NCBI GenBank assembly: GCA_027484575.1
Contig: JAIXSQ010000004.1
Span: 1 to 64,000, forward strand
Length of the DNA stretch: 64,000 nucleotides
Reading direction: 5' to 3'
DNA from: Comamonadaceae bacterium
GTDB taxonomy: Bacteria > Pseudomonadota > Gammaproteobacteria > Burkholderiales > Burkholderiaceae_C
Part shown: piece by piece, positions 44,384 to 53,034 of the stretch
Position numbering within the stretch: the stretch's first letter is position 1
Layout: every line of letters begins with the position of its first letter
Notes under the pieces: model-generated
The model's database searches: none
What the model saw: the letters and a program-made list of their open reading frames with translations, nothing else
What the model was told of the DNA's origin: nothing
Program-made: the position numbers and the translations under genes

Positions 44384-44735
44384 GGTGCGTCCTCGCGTGG
44401 GGACCACGAGCCCGTGCAGGGCAGGGTGGAGGGGTTGGTCGGTGGATGCGGGTCGTGTTGCGGTGGCTGAAGGAATGGTTCCGGCGCTGTGCGGCCAGCA
44501 TAGGGTGGGCGACAGGTCGACTTCAATGGCCGGCGCGGGCCTGTGCATCTGCTTACCGAATTGCCACTCGCAAGCCCTGGCGAATTCCGGCGAATGCGTG
44601 AGCGCCCCCGCATGAAGCGATGTGCGGCGTGAACGACGCCCTTGTCGGGGCGTCGTGCAACGTTGGCACCGACCCGGTCGGCGAACGGGGTTGCCCCCGA
44701 TCGCCGACGTGCCGGACTGCCTGCTCAGGCCGTGC
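44384..44735. other. Intergenic region upstream of the FlhDC-like operon
   Basis: A 352-bp stretch between the DUF932 gene end and the FlhD-like start. No gene is supported. It holds the hairpin at 44677-44708 and should contain the FlhDC-like promoter, since the hairpin lies between the two transcription units. Confidence 0.45.
44677..44708 (-). terminator. Long hairpin after the DUF932 gene
   Basis: GTCGGCGA (44677-44684) pairs with TCGCCGAC (44701-44708), and inside it CGGGG (44686-44690) pairs with CCCCG (44695-44699), with one A-A mismatch and a 4-nt loop. It starts 28 nt after the DUF932 stop codon. There is no T-run, so it may act as a terminator only with Rho or protect the transcript end. 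Confidence 0.5.
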
Positions 44736-45800
44736 TCAGATCGCTTCGGCCAGGCCCTTCCACTCGGCGGTGCCGAGCTCGATCAGCTTGCCGCCCAGCG
44801 CCTCGAACTCCGTGGCGCGGTCGTAGTCGTCGATCTCCTGGCTGTAGTGCGTCACCGCATTGACCAGCCCGTAGCCCGAGAGCTCGCCCTCGGTGATCAG
44901 GTGCCGCAGCACGCCCGAGCGCTCGACATCGTTGAGCGTGTAGCGCTGGGCCAGCACCTCGACCGTCTTCACCGGGTCGCCGACGAGGGGGATCTTCAGC
45001 GTCTTCTGCAGCTTCTGCGCCGTCTGCCGGAAGCTCGCCTCCGACACCGCCGCCTGCACCACGTCGCGCACCTTCAGGAAGAAGGCCTTGTCGTCGGCAC
45101 GCAGGGTGTCGTCCTGGTAGACCTGCAGGCCCTCGTCCTCGGTGCCGAGCGAGCGGCCCACGTGCGTCTTGCGCAGCGACCGGTCGGCCGCGATCAGGCC
45201 ATTGCGGCAGACCAGCCGGTACAGCAGCGGCTGCACCGACAGCGTGCCCTGGCCGACCTCGGAGTTCGAGATCACCACGCCGGCCTGCACCACGTCGCCC
45301 GGCGCCATCTCGTAGGTCAGGCGCGAGGTGATGCACTTCAGGTACATGCGCGTCTCGGTCAGCTCGACCGACTCGAAGCGTACGTCGGGCAGCTGCTGCA
45401 GGATGGGCAGCACGCTCTCGGCGAGGTCGAAGTTGTCGAGCCGGCGATAACGGTCCGACAGCACGGCGCGCACCTGGCCGTCCAGGGTGCGCAGCATGCG
45501 CCGATCGTCCTCGCTTTGCAGCCAGGTGTTGACGTTGCGGTCCAGCAGCACCGGTTGCTCCTCGCGCATGCGCTCGAAGTAAGCGTGCGGGATCTTCAGC
45601 TTGTCGGCCAGCTGGCGGCGCGCCAGCGGCGTGACGCCGTAGCGCACCGGATTGCCGGCTTCGTTGACGATGATGTGCGTCTGGCCATCGTCGCCGGTGC
45701 TGTGGTGCACCAGCTGCGACGGCACGATCAGGTCCTTCTTCGAGTGCAGCTGGCGCTCCAGTTCCTGGGCCAGGCTCACAAGGGTACGTCCGCTCTTCAT
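44736..45800 (-). CDS. DUF932 phage/plasmid-like protein
   Basis: A 354-residue soluble protein of the DUF932 family, common on plasmids and conjugative elements (often near ssb, primase or anti-restriction genes). Typical segments are GVTPLARRQLADKLKIPHAYFERM, RAVLSDRYRRLDN and a C-terminal GYGLVNAVTHYSQE. The biochemical role is unknown. The ATG at 45800 has GGAGAG before it; the upstream frame is discarded. It is transcribed with the other minus-strand accessory genes. Confidence 0.85.
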   Translation of the reverse strand: MKSGRTLVSLAQELERQLHSKKDLIVPSQLVHHSTGDDGQTHIIVNEAGNPVRYGVTPLARRQLADKLKIPHAYFERMREEQPVLLDRNVNTWLQSEDDRRMLRTLDGQVRAVLSDRYRRLDNFDLAESVLPILQQLPDVRFESVELTETRMYLKCITSRLTYEMAPGDVVQAGVVISNSEVGQGTLSVQPLLYRLVCRNGLIAADRSLRKTHVGRSLGTEDEGLQVYQDDTLRADDKAFFLKVRDVVQAAVSEASFRQTAQKLQKTLKIPLVGDPVKTVEVLAQRYTLNDVERSGVLRHLITEGELSGYGLVNAVTHYSQEIDDYDRATEFEALGGKLIELGTAEWKGLAEAI

Positions 45801-46214
45801 GACTCTCTCCAATCGAGGTTGGGTGGGTGAGAAGCGGGGACGGCACGGCCCACGTCGGGGCACGGGTCCCCGCAGTGGGTTGACGACAACAACTCGCCGC
45901 GTGCAGCGCGTCCTGGGTGGATGGGCGATGCATCGGCGAGACAGGGGCACGATTTCGGTGACACGGGTGTCGCCATCGGTCGCGCGGGATCTCCAGGGCT
46001 GCCTTTGTGGCGCCGTGGGGCGTCACCTGGTCTGGCAGCTACCAGTCGGGAAACGATGAGGAGCGCGCGTCGACCGCATGGCCGACAGCGCCTGACCTTT
46101 TCGCCGGCACCGGCAGGTCTTGGCGCAGGGCATGCGCCGACCCGTCCAGTGCCGCTGAAAAAGCGGGTGCGGCCCGCCGTGGCTCGCCGCACCCCAAGCT
46201 CCATGACCTCTGAC
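45801..46214. other. Intergenic region between the primase and DUF932 genes
   Basis: A 414-bp stretch between two minus-strand genes. It holds the primase terminator (46157-46194) near its right end and should hold the DUF932 promoter nearer 45850-46000. Open frames across it look like antisense noise. Confidence 0.45.
46157..46194 (-). terminator. Rho-independent terminator of the primase operon
   Basis: On the minus strand GGGTGCGG pairs with CCGCACCC (46187-46194 and 46165-46172) across a 14-nt loop and is followed by GC and a run of five T (46157-46161). It lies 20 nt after the primase stop codon. Confidence 0.8.
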
Positions 46215-47291
46215 TCAGCCACCGAGGGCCACCCGGTTGTTCGAGGCTTGTTCGGCCGCCCTCGATGCATCCGCATCGCGCCGGCCCTTGTCGGGGCCGA
46301 TCGCACGCTGGCACCACACATCGGCCCAGTCCGTGCCCGCATGGCGCGGCACGAACACCCGCACCTGGCGGGGGCCGGTGGTCCTCTCCTCCCGCTTCAA
46401 CCGCCGCGCGAGCGCGTAGGCGAAGCACTGGCCGGCGAAGTCGCCACCGGCGTCGTTGTCCGCATAGATGCAGACCTCGCTCACGGTGTCCGGCACCCAG
46501 AGCTTCTCCAGGTTGCCTGCGCTGATGCCGGCCCACACGGGCTTGCCGGTGGCCAGGTGCACCGCCAAGGCGGTCTCGATGCCTTCGCACAGCGCGAGCT
46601 TCGCGCCGGCATCGAACAGGCGCACGGCGGCGCCGTGGATGCCGGCAGAGAGCACCTTCTTCGCGTCGGCGGCGTCGAGCTTTCGGCCGTCGCGCAGGTA
46701 GGTCCGGTGCAGCGTCACGGCCTGACCATCCGGCGCCTGGATCAGCGCCAGCATGGCCGGGTAGGCCGCGATCTGCCGCGACTTGCCGTCCGCACCCTTC
46801 TCGAAGTAGCCGAGCGACGGGTGAAACCGCAGCACCGGCGGATGCCGATGCAGGGCCAGCCCGCGCCCGCGCAGGTAGCGGTCGACTTCGTCGCCGGTCA
46901 GCACCGGTCGCGCCTCGTCCCAGATGCGCTGCACCAGCCGGCGCATGCGCTCCCCCGGTGCCGCTGGGGCACCGGCTTCGCGGGCCGCCGCCGCCGGCAA
47001 CACGCCCAGGCAGCGTTCCACCTCGCACAGGGCGGCGTGGAAGTCCACGCCCCGCACGGCCTGCAGCAGCTTGAAGCCGCCACCCGGGCCGCATTGACGG
47101 CAGTGGTAGTTGCCCTCGCCGAACTTGTCGGTGTACTGGAAGCGATCGGTCCCGCCGCAGGACGGGCAGGGCCCGTTGCGGTGTCTGAGGATGTGCTCCT
47201 CGACGCCGGCCGCAGCCAGCACCTCGCTCCAGCGGCCGTGCGCGCGCTGCTTCACGGCGTCGATGCGGGCCGCGTAGTCAGCGTCCTGCAT
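46215..47291 (-). CDS. Zinc-finger/Toprim primase-like protein
   Basis: A 358-residue protein with an N-terminal zinc finger (CPSCGG near 42-47 and HCRQCG near 63-68) and a C-terminal Toprim-type part with LCEGIETALAVHLATG and CIYADNDAGGDF. This is the layout of phage P4/plasmid-type primases without a helicase domain. It may prime lagging-strand synthesis in the recipient. The start overlaps the GHKL ATPase end by 14 nt. Confidence 0.85.
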   Translation of the reverse strand: MQDADYAARIDAVKQRAHGRWSEVLAAAGVEEHILRHRNGPCPSCGGTDRFQYTDKFGEGNYHCRQCGPGGGFKLLQAVRGVDFHAALCEVERCLGVLPAAAAREAGAPAAPGERMRRLVQRIWDEARPVLTGDEVDRYLRGRGLALHRHPPVLRFHPSLGYFEKGADGKSRQIAAYPAMLALIQAPDGQAVTLHRTYLRDGRKLDAADAKKVLSAGIHGAAVRLFDAGAKLALCEGIETALAVHLATGKPVWAGISAGNLEKLWVPDTVSEVCIYADNDAGGDFAGQCFAYALARRLKREERTTGPRQVRVFVPRHAGTDWADVWCQRAIGPDKGRRDADASRAAEQASNNRVALGG

Positions 47292-48912
47292 GGGCTCCTC
47301 CGCCTGCGGCTGTGTGGTCGACCAGATCGACGGTGTGCCCGGGCGCGAGACCCACGCCCACCGTCAGCTGGAAGGTCTTGCCGTGCAGCAGCGGGTACTT
47401 GCCCAGCCGCAGGGACTGCAGCAGCGAGTCCAGCGTCTGCACCGGGTCCACCGCCCGCAGCAGGCGCAGCAGGTCGGCCAGCGCCTCACGGTCGGCGTCG
47501 CGGTCGGCATCCAGGAACTGGTCGTGCTCATCGGTGAACGAGGACAGCTGTTCCACCGGCGCGCCCGACGTCTCTCCGTCGGGGATGTACAGGTTGCCGT
47601 CGTGGCAGATCCCAGCGTCGCTGACCAGTGCCTCGTCGTCGCCGACGCGCACGCGCACCTTCTCGCAGAGGATGACCGTGGGCCAGACCCAGCGACCCTC
47701 CAGCGCGGTGCGCAGCTTCTCGCCCATCGGCGTCACGCGCTGACTCTCTTCCTCGAGGAAGCGGACGTGGCGCATCACCCAGTGGTCGGCATGCACGCCG
47801 ATCCAGTCGAACACCAGCCACCCGCGGGCGCGGGCCATCATCCAGCGTGGCGCGTTGTCGTCGCCCACGTCGTCCAGCGCCACCAGCTGCACGGCACCCG
47901 ACTCGATGGCCTCGCGCGAGGGTGCGGTCGGCACCGGCGTAAGATGGCGGCGCTCGCCATGCTCCACCTGCACCGGGTAGCCCGACACCAGGCTGCACAG
48001 CTCGGCCGGCAGGGTGGAGAGGTCGTTGAGCAGATCGAGATGTCCCCAGCCGCGCATGACGCCGTAGTAGGTGTCGATGAAGTACCGCGGCGGCAGCTCG
48101 GCCTTGGCGATCTCCAGCGTGCGGCGCCAGCAGGCCTTCAGCTCGGTGTCGATGCGCTGGCGCTGCACGTCCTCGTCGATCAGGCGGTCGCGGTCCGGCA
48201 GGCGCGCCATGAACTGGCGCGAGTCCAGGTGCACGACGTTCACGTCCTCGCGTGTGGACCAGGCCGGCCGCAGCACGCAGAAGCCCTGCAGGAACACCCA
48301 GGTGTCGTGGGTGTAGCGGCCATCGCGCGTACCGGCCAGGTGCACGGCGCCGATGGCGCTGGCCTGGGTGGCGAGGTTAGCCTCGGCCATGGCGCGCTTG
48401 AGCGGCTCGCCGTTGAACCACACCGGCACCGGAAACCCGGCGCACAGTTCCTCGATTTGCTGCGCGAGGTCCGGCAGGTCGACGCCGTGCAGCTCGACCC
48501 GGGTGCCGGCCACCGCGTCACCCTCGACACACTCCTCGACCTCGACCAGCGCCCTGGCCAGTGCGGCCGCGGTATCGATGTCGACGCGGCGCCGGCCCGA
48601 GGCCACCACGCAGCGCGAGGCGGCGTACAGGCACTTCGAGAACCCGACGCCGAAGGGGCGCTCCTGCGTGCAGGTGTCGGCGTCCCAGCCCGACTCGTGG
48701 AAGCTGAGCAGCTTCTGGAAGTCGTCCAGGCCGTGGCCATCGTCCTGCACGGACAGGATTTGTGCCTGCGGATCGTGGTCGATCCGGATCAGGCGGGCGC
48801 CGGCACGGCGCGCGTTCTGCAGCAGCTCGGTCACCAGGGTGAACCGGTTGCTGAAGGCATGGCGCTGGTTGCGCAGCGCGCCTTCTTCGTTGATTCGGAC
48901 TTGGATCTTCAT
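47278..48912 (-). CDS. GHKL-type ATP-binding protein
   Basis: A 544-residue soluble protein with a GHKL (Hsp90/MutL/histidine kinase) ATP site at its N-terminus: the N-box TELLQNARRAGA (about 28-39), the G1 box VQDDGHGLDDF (about 56-66) and the G2 box FGVGFSKCLYAA (about 86-97). The remainder, 400 residues, resembles no enzyme I know. The ATG at 48912 has GGAG before it. It is coupled to the primase gene. Possible roles are a DNA-repair or defence ATPase or an Hsp90-like chaperone; it is not a histidine kinase because no dimerisation histidine is visible. Confidence 0.7.
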   Translation of the reverse strand: MKIQVRINEEGALRNQRHAFSNRFTLVTELLQNARRAGARLIRIDHDPQAQILSVQDDGHGLDDFQKLLSFHESGWDADTCTQERPFGVGFSKCLYAASRCVVASGRRRVDIDTAAALARALVEVEECVEGDAVAGTRVELHGVDLPDLAQQIEELCAGFPVPVWFNGEPLKRAMAEANLATQASAIGAVHLAGTRDGRYTHDTWVFLQGFCVLRPAWSTREDVNVVHLDSRQFMARLPDRDRLIDEDVQRQRIDTELKACWRRTLEIAKAELPPRYFIDTYYGVMRGWGHLDLLNDLSTLPAELCSLVSGYPVQVEHGERRHLTPVPTAPSREAIESGAVQLVALDDVGDDNAPRWMMARARGWLVFDWIGVHADHWVMRHVRFLEEESQRVTPMGEKLRTALEGRWVWPTVILCEKVRVRVGDDEALVSDAGICHDGNLYIPDGETSGAPVEQLSSFTDEHDQFLDADRDADREALADLLRLLRAVDPVQTLDSLLQSLRLGKYPLLHGKTFQLTVGVGLAPGHTVDLVDHTAAGGGAHAGR

Positions 48913-49020
48913 CGTTGACTCCTTCGGGGGCATCCCGATCGGGGGAAGAACCGGCGGGCGCACCCCTGGCGGGATGCACCCGCCGGGGTGTGTGGGCCGG
49001 TCAGCGCGGATCGGTGCCCA

Positions 49021-49362
49021 TCAGGGCGTCGTGCGGACCGGAGGGGTGAACAACTGGCCGGCGGCCTGCGCCTCGACGAGGCTGTGCTCCAGGAACTCCC
49101 AGAGCTGCAGGTGCTGGCGACTCAGGACCTCGCCGTCGTGGCCGAGGCGCTCGACCACCGGCCCGGCGGCATGGCCACCGGACTCGGTGAGCGGCTGCCA
49201 GTGGACGCGGTAGACGAGACGGTCGGCACCGGCGATGACGAAGGTGCGGCCGGACCGACCGGTCAGCACTTCGCTTTCCTTGACGAGGTACTCGATGTCC
49301 TCGGGCGCCTGCACGGACAGCAGGCGCACGCGGCCGGGAACCAGGCGTGCATCGGTGTGCAT
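49021..49362 (-). CDS. Unknown 113-residue protein
   Basis: A small acidic-to-neutral soluble protein (MHTDARLVPGRVRLLSVQAP...). It has no signal peptide or membrane segment. I do not recognise it. GGGAGCC stands before the ATG. It is upstream of, and in the same direction as, the GHKL ATPase and primase genes, so it is probably in the same unit. Confidence 0.6.
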   Translation of the reverse strand: MHTDARLVPGRVRLLSVQAPEDIEYLVKESEVLTGRSGRTFVIAGADRLVYRVHWQPLTESGGHAAGPVVERLGHDGEVLSRQHLQLWEFLEHSLVEAQAAGQLFTPPVRTTP

Positions 49363-49373
49363 GGCGGCTCCCC

Positions 49374-49649
49374 TCAGTGCCGGGTCAGCCGCATGGGCTG
49401 GTCCGACGCGGCGTCCGGGACGCAGGGCGCCTCCGGACGGGCGCCCTCGATGGGGCGGACCACCGGCGGGTGCCCGGTGGGTCCCCCTTCCGGGAGGGTG
49501 TTGTCGCCTTCGAGCGGATGGATGCAGTCGGCGCCGACCTGCGGCCGGACTTGCTCCATCAGCAGGGCGTCTTCGTAGTCCATGCGCCCGGTGATGCCGT
49601 AGGCGATGACGATCGCCAGCAGGCAGAGGGCTTCCTTGAACGTGAGCAT
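49374..49649 (-). CDS. Small single-pass membrane protein
   Basis: A 91-residue protein with a single N-terminal membrane segment (ALCLLAIVIAYGITG, about 7-21) and a soluble proline-rich C-terminus. An AAGGAA site precedes the ATG at 49649. I do not recognise the family. It ends 11 nt before the next minus-strand gene. Confidence 0.6.
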   Translation of the reverse strand: MLTFKEALCLLAIVIAYGITGRMDYEDALLMEQVRPQVGADCIHPLEGDNTLPEGGPTGHPPVVRPIEGARPEAPCVPDAASDQPMRLTRH

Positions 49650-49741
49650 GGTGAGTTCCTTCGAACGGATGGGCGCGTGCCGCCGCGGCCTGACCGGATC
49701 GGTCGGCGCGGCCCGAGGCACGGCTCCCGGGGTGGGCGTGA

Positions 49742-50380
49742 TCACGCGAACAGGTCGCCCTGCACGGACATCTGCTTGAGCTGCTCGTTGATCCACTGGG
49801 GATTGCGGGTCAGCCGGGCCTCGACCCACTCGGGGTGGGTCGCCACGGCCTCGCGCACCCAGTCGGGGTAGCGGGCCAGCGTCGCGTGCAGCCAGGGCCT
49901 CAGCCCAAGGCGGATGCGCTCGCGGACCTCCTCGGCGTCGATGAGCCCGCAGTACGGGATCGGCGACAGCGGGCTGCACCCGACCACGCGCAGGCAGTTC
50001 ACGAACGAGAACGGCAGGCCGTCCTTTTCGCGTTCGGTGAACACCCAGCGCAGGGTGTCGAACTTCTCCTCCAGCGGCGTGGCCGGATCGGCCAGGTGCC
50101 GGATCTCCTGCAGCAGGCGCCAGTGCAGCAGGACGATGTCGTCCTCGCTCCACTCCTCCACCCACTCTTCGCTGGTGCCGCCCGGTGCGCCGGTGGCGCT
50201 GTCGGTGCTGTCTGCGCCGGGATCGTGCTGAAGATCCAGGCCGGCCGGGGTGTCGAACGGGGCGTCGATGACGAACGGGGTCGTCGTCGAGCCAAGTCGG
50301 GCTCGGTTTGCGTCGAGGCTTGCCGTGTGTGGCGAGCCGACAGGGGCGCCGGCCTGACGGCAGGCGGTGGTGCTGTGCAT
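49742..50380 (-). CDS. Unknown 212-residue protein
   Basis: A soluble protein with a disordered N-terminal third and a C-terminal domain rich in W, R and P (LRPWLHATLARYPDWVREAV, HPEWVEARLTRNPQW): a short repeated pattern of about 18 residues, YPDWVREAVATHPEWVEARL, with a related third unit NPQWINEQL. These look like three degenerate repeats of a [Y/H/N]P-x-W-[VI] unit. It ends VQGDLFA. A strong AAGGAG is before the ATG at 50380. Function unknown. Confidence 0.6.
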   Translation of the reverse strand: MHSTTACRQAGAPVGSPHTASLDANRARLGSTTTPFVIDAPFDTPAGLDLQHDPGADSTDSATGAPGGTSEEWVEEWSEDDIVLLHWRLLQEIRHLADPATPLEEKFDTLRWVFTEREKDGLPFSFVNCLRVVGCSPLSPIPYCGLIDAEEVRERIRLGLRPWLHATLARYPDWVREAVATHPEWVEARLTRNPQWINEQLKQMSVQGDLFA

Positions 50381-50804
50381 CGTGGACTCCTTGGATGCGG
50401 AGGGAGACCACGTGCACCCCGTGGCGGGGGCGTGGGCCCCCATGCGGGTGACGGTTGGGTGATGTGGCGTCGGCCGCCTTACGGCCTGGGCCTGGAACTC
50501 CAGGGCTGACAGGGTTCAGTGACGCGCGCGAGCGCGGTGATCGGTGTCAGCGTCCGATCGGGGGGACATCGGCAAAGTCAGGACGAGCCCGGGAGGCAAG
50601 GGCGCGGTCGGTGCGGCGATCGAGCGGATGCGCTCGGCACCGGTTCGCAGCCCTTGCCTCGAAGGCCCGGCCTGAGGCAAATGCCCCGGCGTGCCTGACC
50701 GCTTGCGCGGTCCTCGGCACGGCGATGCACAGGTGCACCCGACGGAGCGACACCGCAACGGGTGTCCCCCATCGGTGGGGCGTGCATCACCGCGATTCGA
50801 TCGT

Positions 50805-50847
50805 CCCCACGGGTGCCTGTGCGACCTGCACGGGCACCCACGCGGGG
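50805..50847. repeat. Long inverted repeat in the divergent region
   Basis: GGGTGCCTGTGC (50811-50822) pairs with GCACGGGCACCC (50828-50839) over 12 bp with one G-T wobble and a 5-nt loop, and the outer CCCC (50805-50808) and GGGG (50844-50847) extend it. It is not next to a stop codon, so it is unlikely to be a simple terminator. Confidence 0.6.
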
Positions 50848-50970
50848 ATCAGTTCAGGAGATCTCCAAGGCTTGCCGAGTCTGGATGCAGGGCCAGCTGC
50901 TGCATGGCGCAAAGGTAGGTTGCCGGTTCCGCCCGGTCAATGGGCCGATGCCCGTCGCCACGCAACTGAT

Positions 50971-51004
50971 CGCGAAAGCGCCCCGAGGTGCCGGGGCTTT
51001 CGCG
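50971..51004 (+). terminator. Stable hairpin before the DUF1845-like gene
   Basis: CGCGAAAGCGCCCCG (50971-50985) and CGGGGCTTTCGCG (50992-51004) form a nearly perfect stem with a short loop and a TTT in the 3' arm. It could terminate or attenuate transcription entering the gene at 51083. Confidence 0.45.
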
Positions 51005-51082
51005 TGGCAAAGGGTCGTGCACGTTCGGAAGATGCGACCGACCCCGTTGTCGACCCCGTTGTCAACACAAGGAGCCGCGGGC

Positions 51083-51853
51083 ATGGCCAATGTCGAGATC
51101 GTGAAGGTGGACCAGGGCGGCGCCAACGCCCGCATCCTGGCCCGCGAAGCCAAGGTCGACTTCCGACGTGTCGAGGCGGCCAGCCTCAAGATCGCCACGC
51201 GGTTCAGCAGTGCCGAGGGCAAGCGCATGTTCGTGCGCATGTTCAACACCCTGCAGCTGAACATGCATTTCATCTCGGTCATCGCCCGCACCCGGCTCGA
51301 CCACGACGACATCGGCAGGATCGAGACGGCGCTGCGCGGCAGGATCGATGCCGCCACCGCCAGCCTGAACGAGGCCATCGATGGCGCCGAGGCGCTGTTC
51401 AAGGCCCATGGCATAACCAGCCTGGCGTCCTACGACACGGTGCCGCTGGACGTGGACGTGCGCGTGCTGTCGTCGATCAGCCGCCGATTCCTGGAGGTGC
51501 TGGTCAAGCTCGACCAGCTGATGCCGCTGCTGCAGACGCTGGAGATCCACGAGGTGGTGTCGGCGCAGGCGGTGGACACGCAGCGTGCGGGGCTCAAGCG
51601 CCAGGTGCGCGACATCGCCAATGGTGCGCGCAGCTTTGCGACGGGCCTGCGGCGGCGCATGAACGCGCTCGATGCCCGCGCCACGTCGCCCGACGATGCC
51701 AAAGATCCTGACGATGCGCACGGTGCCGCCGTCGGCGGAGCCGTCGATTCGACGACCAGTGCACCGGACGGGCCCGCAGACCCCCCTCCGTCAGCGGGCC
51801 GCGACGTGGAGTTGCTGCCTGCGCCAACGGCAGTCGCTGCGGTGGCGGAGTAG
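51083..51853 (+). CDS. DUF1845/AcaB-like conjugative element protein
   Basis: A 256-residue soluble protein with a mostly helical centre (RRVEAASLKIATRFSSAEGK, FNTLQLNMHFISVIARTRLD) and a disordered tail (from about 205). The pattern resembles DUF1845 proteins, which on some elements are annotated AcaB-like regulators; I give this family only moderate weight. AAGGAG precedes the ATG at 51083. It is the first plus-strand gene after the divergent region. Confidence 0.55.
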   Translation: MANVEIVKVDQGGANARILAREAKVDFRRVEAASLKIATRFSSAEGKRMFVRMFNTLQLNMHFISVIARTRLDHDDIGRIETALRGRIDAATASLNEAIDGAEALFKAHGITSLASYDTVPLDVDVRVLSSISRRFLEVLVKLDQLMPLLQTLEIHEVVSAQAVDTQRAGLKRQVRDIANGARSFATGLRRRMNALDARATSPDDAKDPDDAHGAAVGGAVDSTTSAPDGPADPPPSAGRDVELLPAPTAVAAVAE

Positions 51854-52448
51854 GCGGTGGAATTGCAGGCCGTCCGATGTCTCTCCCAAGCGGCGGCACC
51901 CACCGACGCTTGCGCGGGCAATCGGCGCGGGCGTGTTGCCCTTGAGCGGTGCGGACGCTACCGTGTGTCCAGGCCATGGGCTGCCCGCAGAGGCAAGTCG
52001 GCGCCACCGTAGCGCCGATCACCCGTTCAACGGGCGAATCGCCCCGGGCCTCCACCCGCATCGGGTGGCGTCGCAGTCGATACCTGCCTCGTCCAACGTC
52101 GGCACGCTGCCTCCGGCGTGCCGGTCAGTTCCGGCGGTCCCGCCTTGCCCCGCTCGGCGACCGAACGCACCCAGTGCCGGACTCGGCCCTCCGCGGCATC
52201 GAACGCGCGGACCCGCACCGCATGGCGGCCGGCATGCACCCCCAAGGGGGTGGCGATCGAATCACACCGAAGAGGGCCCTCGGCAGGGGCCCTCTTCGGA
52301 AGGCATCTTCATCCACCGCGCGAACGGAACGCCCGCGGTGGTCCAGGAGTCGAGCGTTCCCGGGCGGCTGGCGCGTTTCCTGACCGAGCGCCGTCGTCGC
52401 AGAGCAGGTCATGACCTTTGCCGGCTGCATGCCGATGAGAGGCCGATC
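51854..52448. other. Intergenic region with a strong hairpin
   Basis: A 595-bp stretch between the DUF1845-like and AlpA-like genes. The frame of the AlpA gene is open across it, but without initiation signals or recognisable sequence, so I do not call it coding. The hairpin at 52268-52298 is the main landmark. Confidence 0.4.
52268..52298 (+). terminator. 12-bp hairpin
   Basis: CGAAGAGGGCCC (52268-52279) pairs perfectly with GGGCCCTCTTCG (52287-52298) across a 7-nt loop. There is no T-run. It is 415 bp after the last stop codon and 151 bp before the AlpA-like gene, so it may terminate the upstream transcript or shape the leader of the next. Confidence 0.5.
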
Positions 52449-52700
52449 ATGCCCCGCGTTTCTGTTCCCGCCACCCCGTCGGCGGATTCCCCGGCCGCAG
52501 CGCCAAGTGCTGCGCTGCCGGTTACCGGCTTTCTGCGCCAGCCGCAGGTGCTGTCCTTCGTTCCCATCTCCAAGTCCACCTTGTGGCGGCGCGTGCATGC
52601 GCGCACGTTTCCGGAGCCGGTGAAGCTGTCCGAGCGCGTGACCGTCTGGCGCGCCGAGGACATCCGCCGCTGGATCGAGCAGCAGGGGGTTGCGTCATGA
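52449..52700 (+). CDS. AlpA-family HTH regulator
   Basis: An 83-residue protein with a low-complexity N-terminus (about 25 residues) and a MerR-like AlpA domain: FLRQPQVLSFVPISKSTLWR, TFPEPVKLSERVTVWRAEDI and RRWIEQQ. AlpA proteins control excision or plasmid genes and are frequent on integrated elements. GAGAGG precedes the ATG. It may regulate the recombinase-like gene that follows at 53035. Confidence 0.85.
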   Translation: MPRVSVPATPSADSPAAAPSAALPVTGFLRQPQVLSFVPISKSTLWRRVHARTFPEPVKLSERVTVWRAEDIRRWIEQQGVAS

Positions 52701-53034
52701 GACACCTCGAAAGGCGTCGGACGCATCGCGCTGCACGCGGTAACGCCTCGGCAACACGCCGGCACGCGGGCGCGTGCACATTGATGCTGTTTCGCGGCGG
52801 GGCGAGGCGTCGCCCTGGATGCGAACGCGACAGGGCCTGGCGTGTATCAGTCGCGAAACGACTGGTCACACGGTGGTCTCACGGTCGCGCGTTAGACGCT
52901 GGAACGCCGTGCAGGTGCCCGGGCCGTGCCGGGGTCATGCCGTCGACATCGAGGAAGCGGTTGGCGAGGCGCGACCGCGTAGCCGCGTTTGGCCGGCGTC
53001 CGTCGGTGATTCCGTCGTCCAGGGAGTAACAACA
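52701..53034. other. Intergenic region, no gene seen
   Basis: A 334-bp stretch. The frame of the next gene is open through it but with arginine-rich, noise-like translation and no initiation signal. I see no strong hairpin or repeat. Confidence 0.4.

Larger units (their letters stand above)
50381..51082. other. Hairpin-rich divergent intergenic region
   Basis: A 702-bp stretch between divergent genes with no supported gene. It contains CCTGGA-AC-TCCAGG (50491-50504), the 12-bp stem at 50811-50839, the palindrome GGAGATCTCC (50857-50866), the hairpin at 50971-51004, and several copies of an ACGGGTG-like motif in both orientations near 50750-50840. It must hold the promoters of both sides. The dense symmetry also fits an origin of transfer or a regulator binding array (inference). 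Confidence 0.45.

Noticed and set aside
44677..44708. Treating the DUF932 hairpin as an origin of transfer
   Set aside because: It is directly after a stop codon and single; a terminator-type role is simpler.
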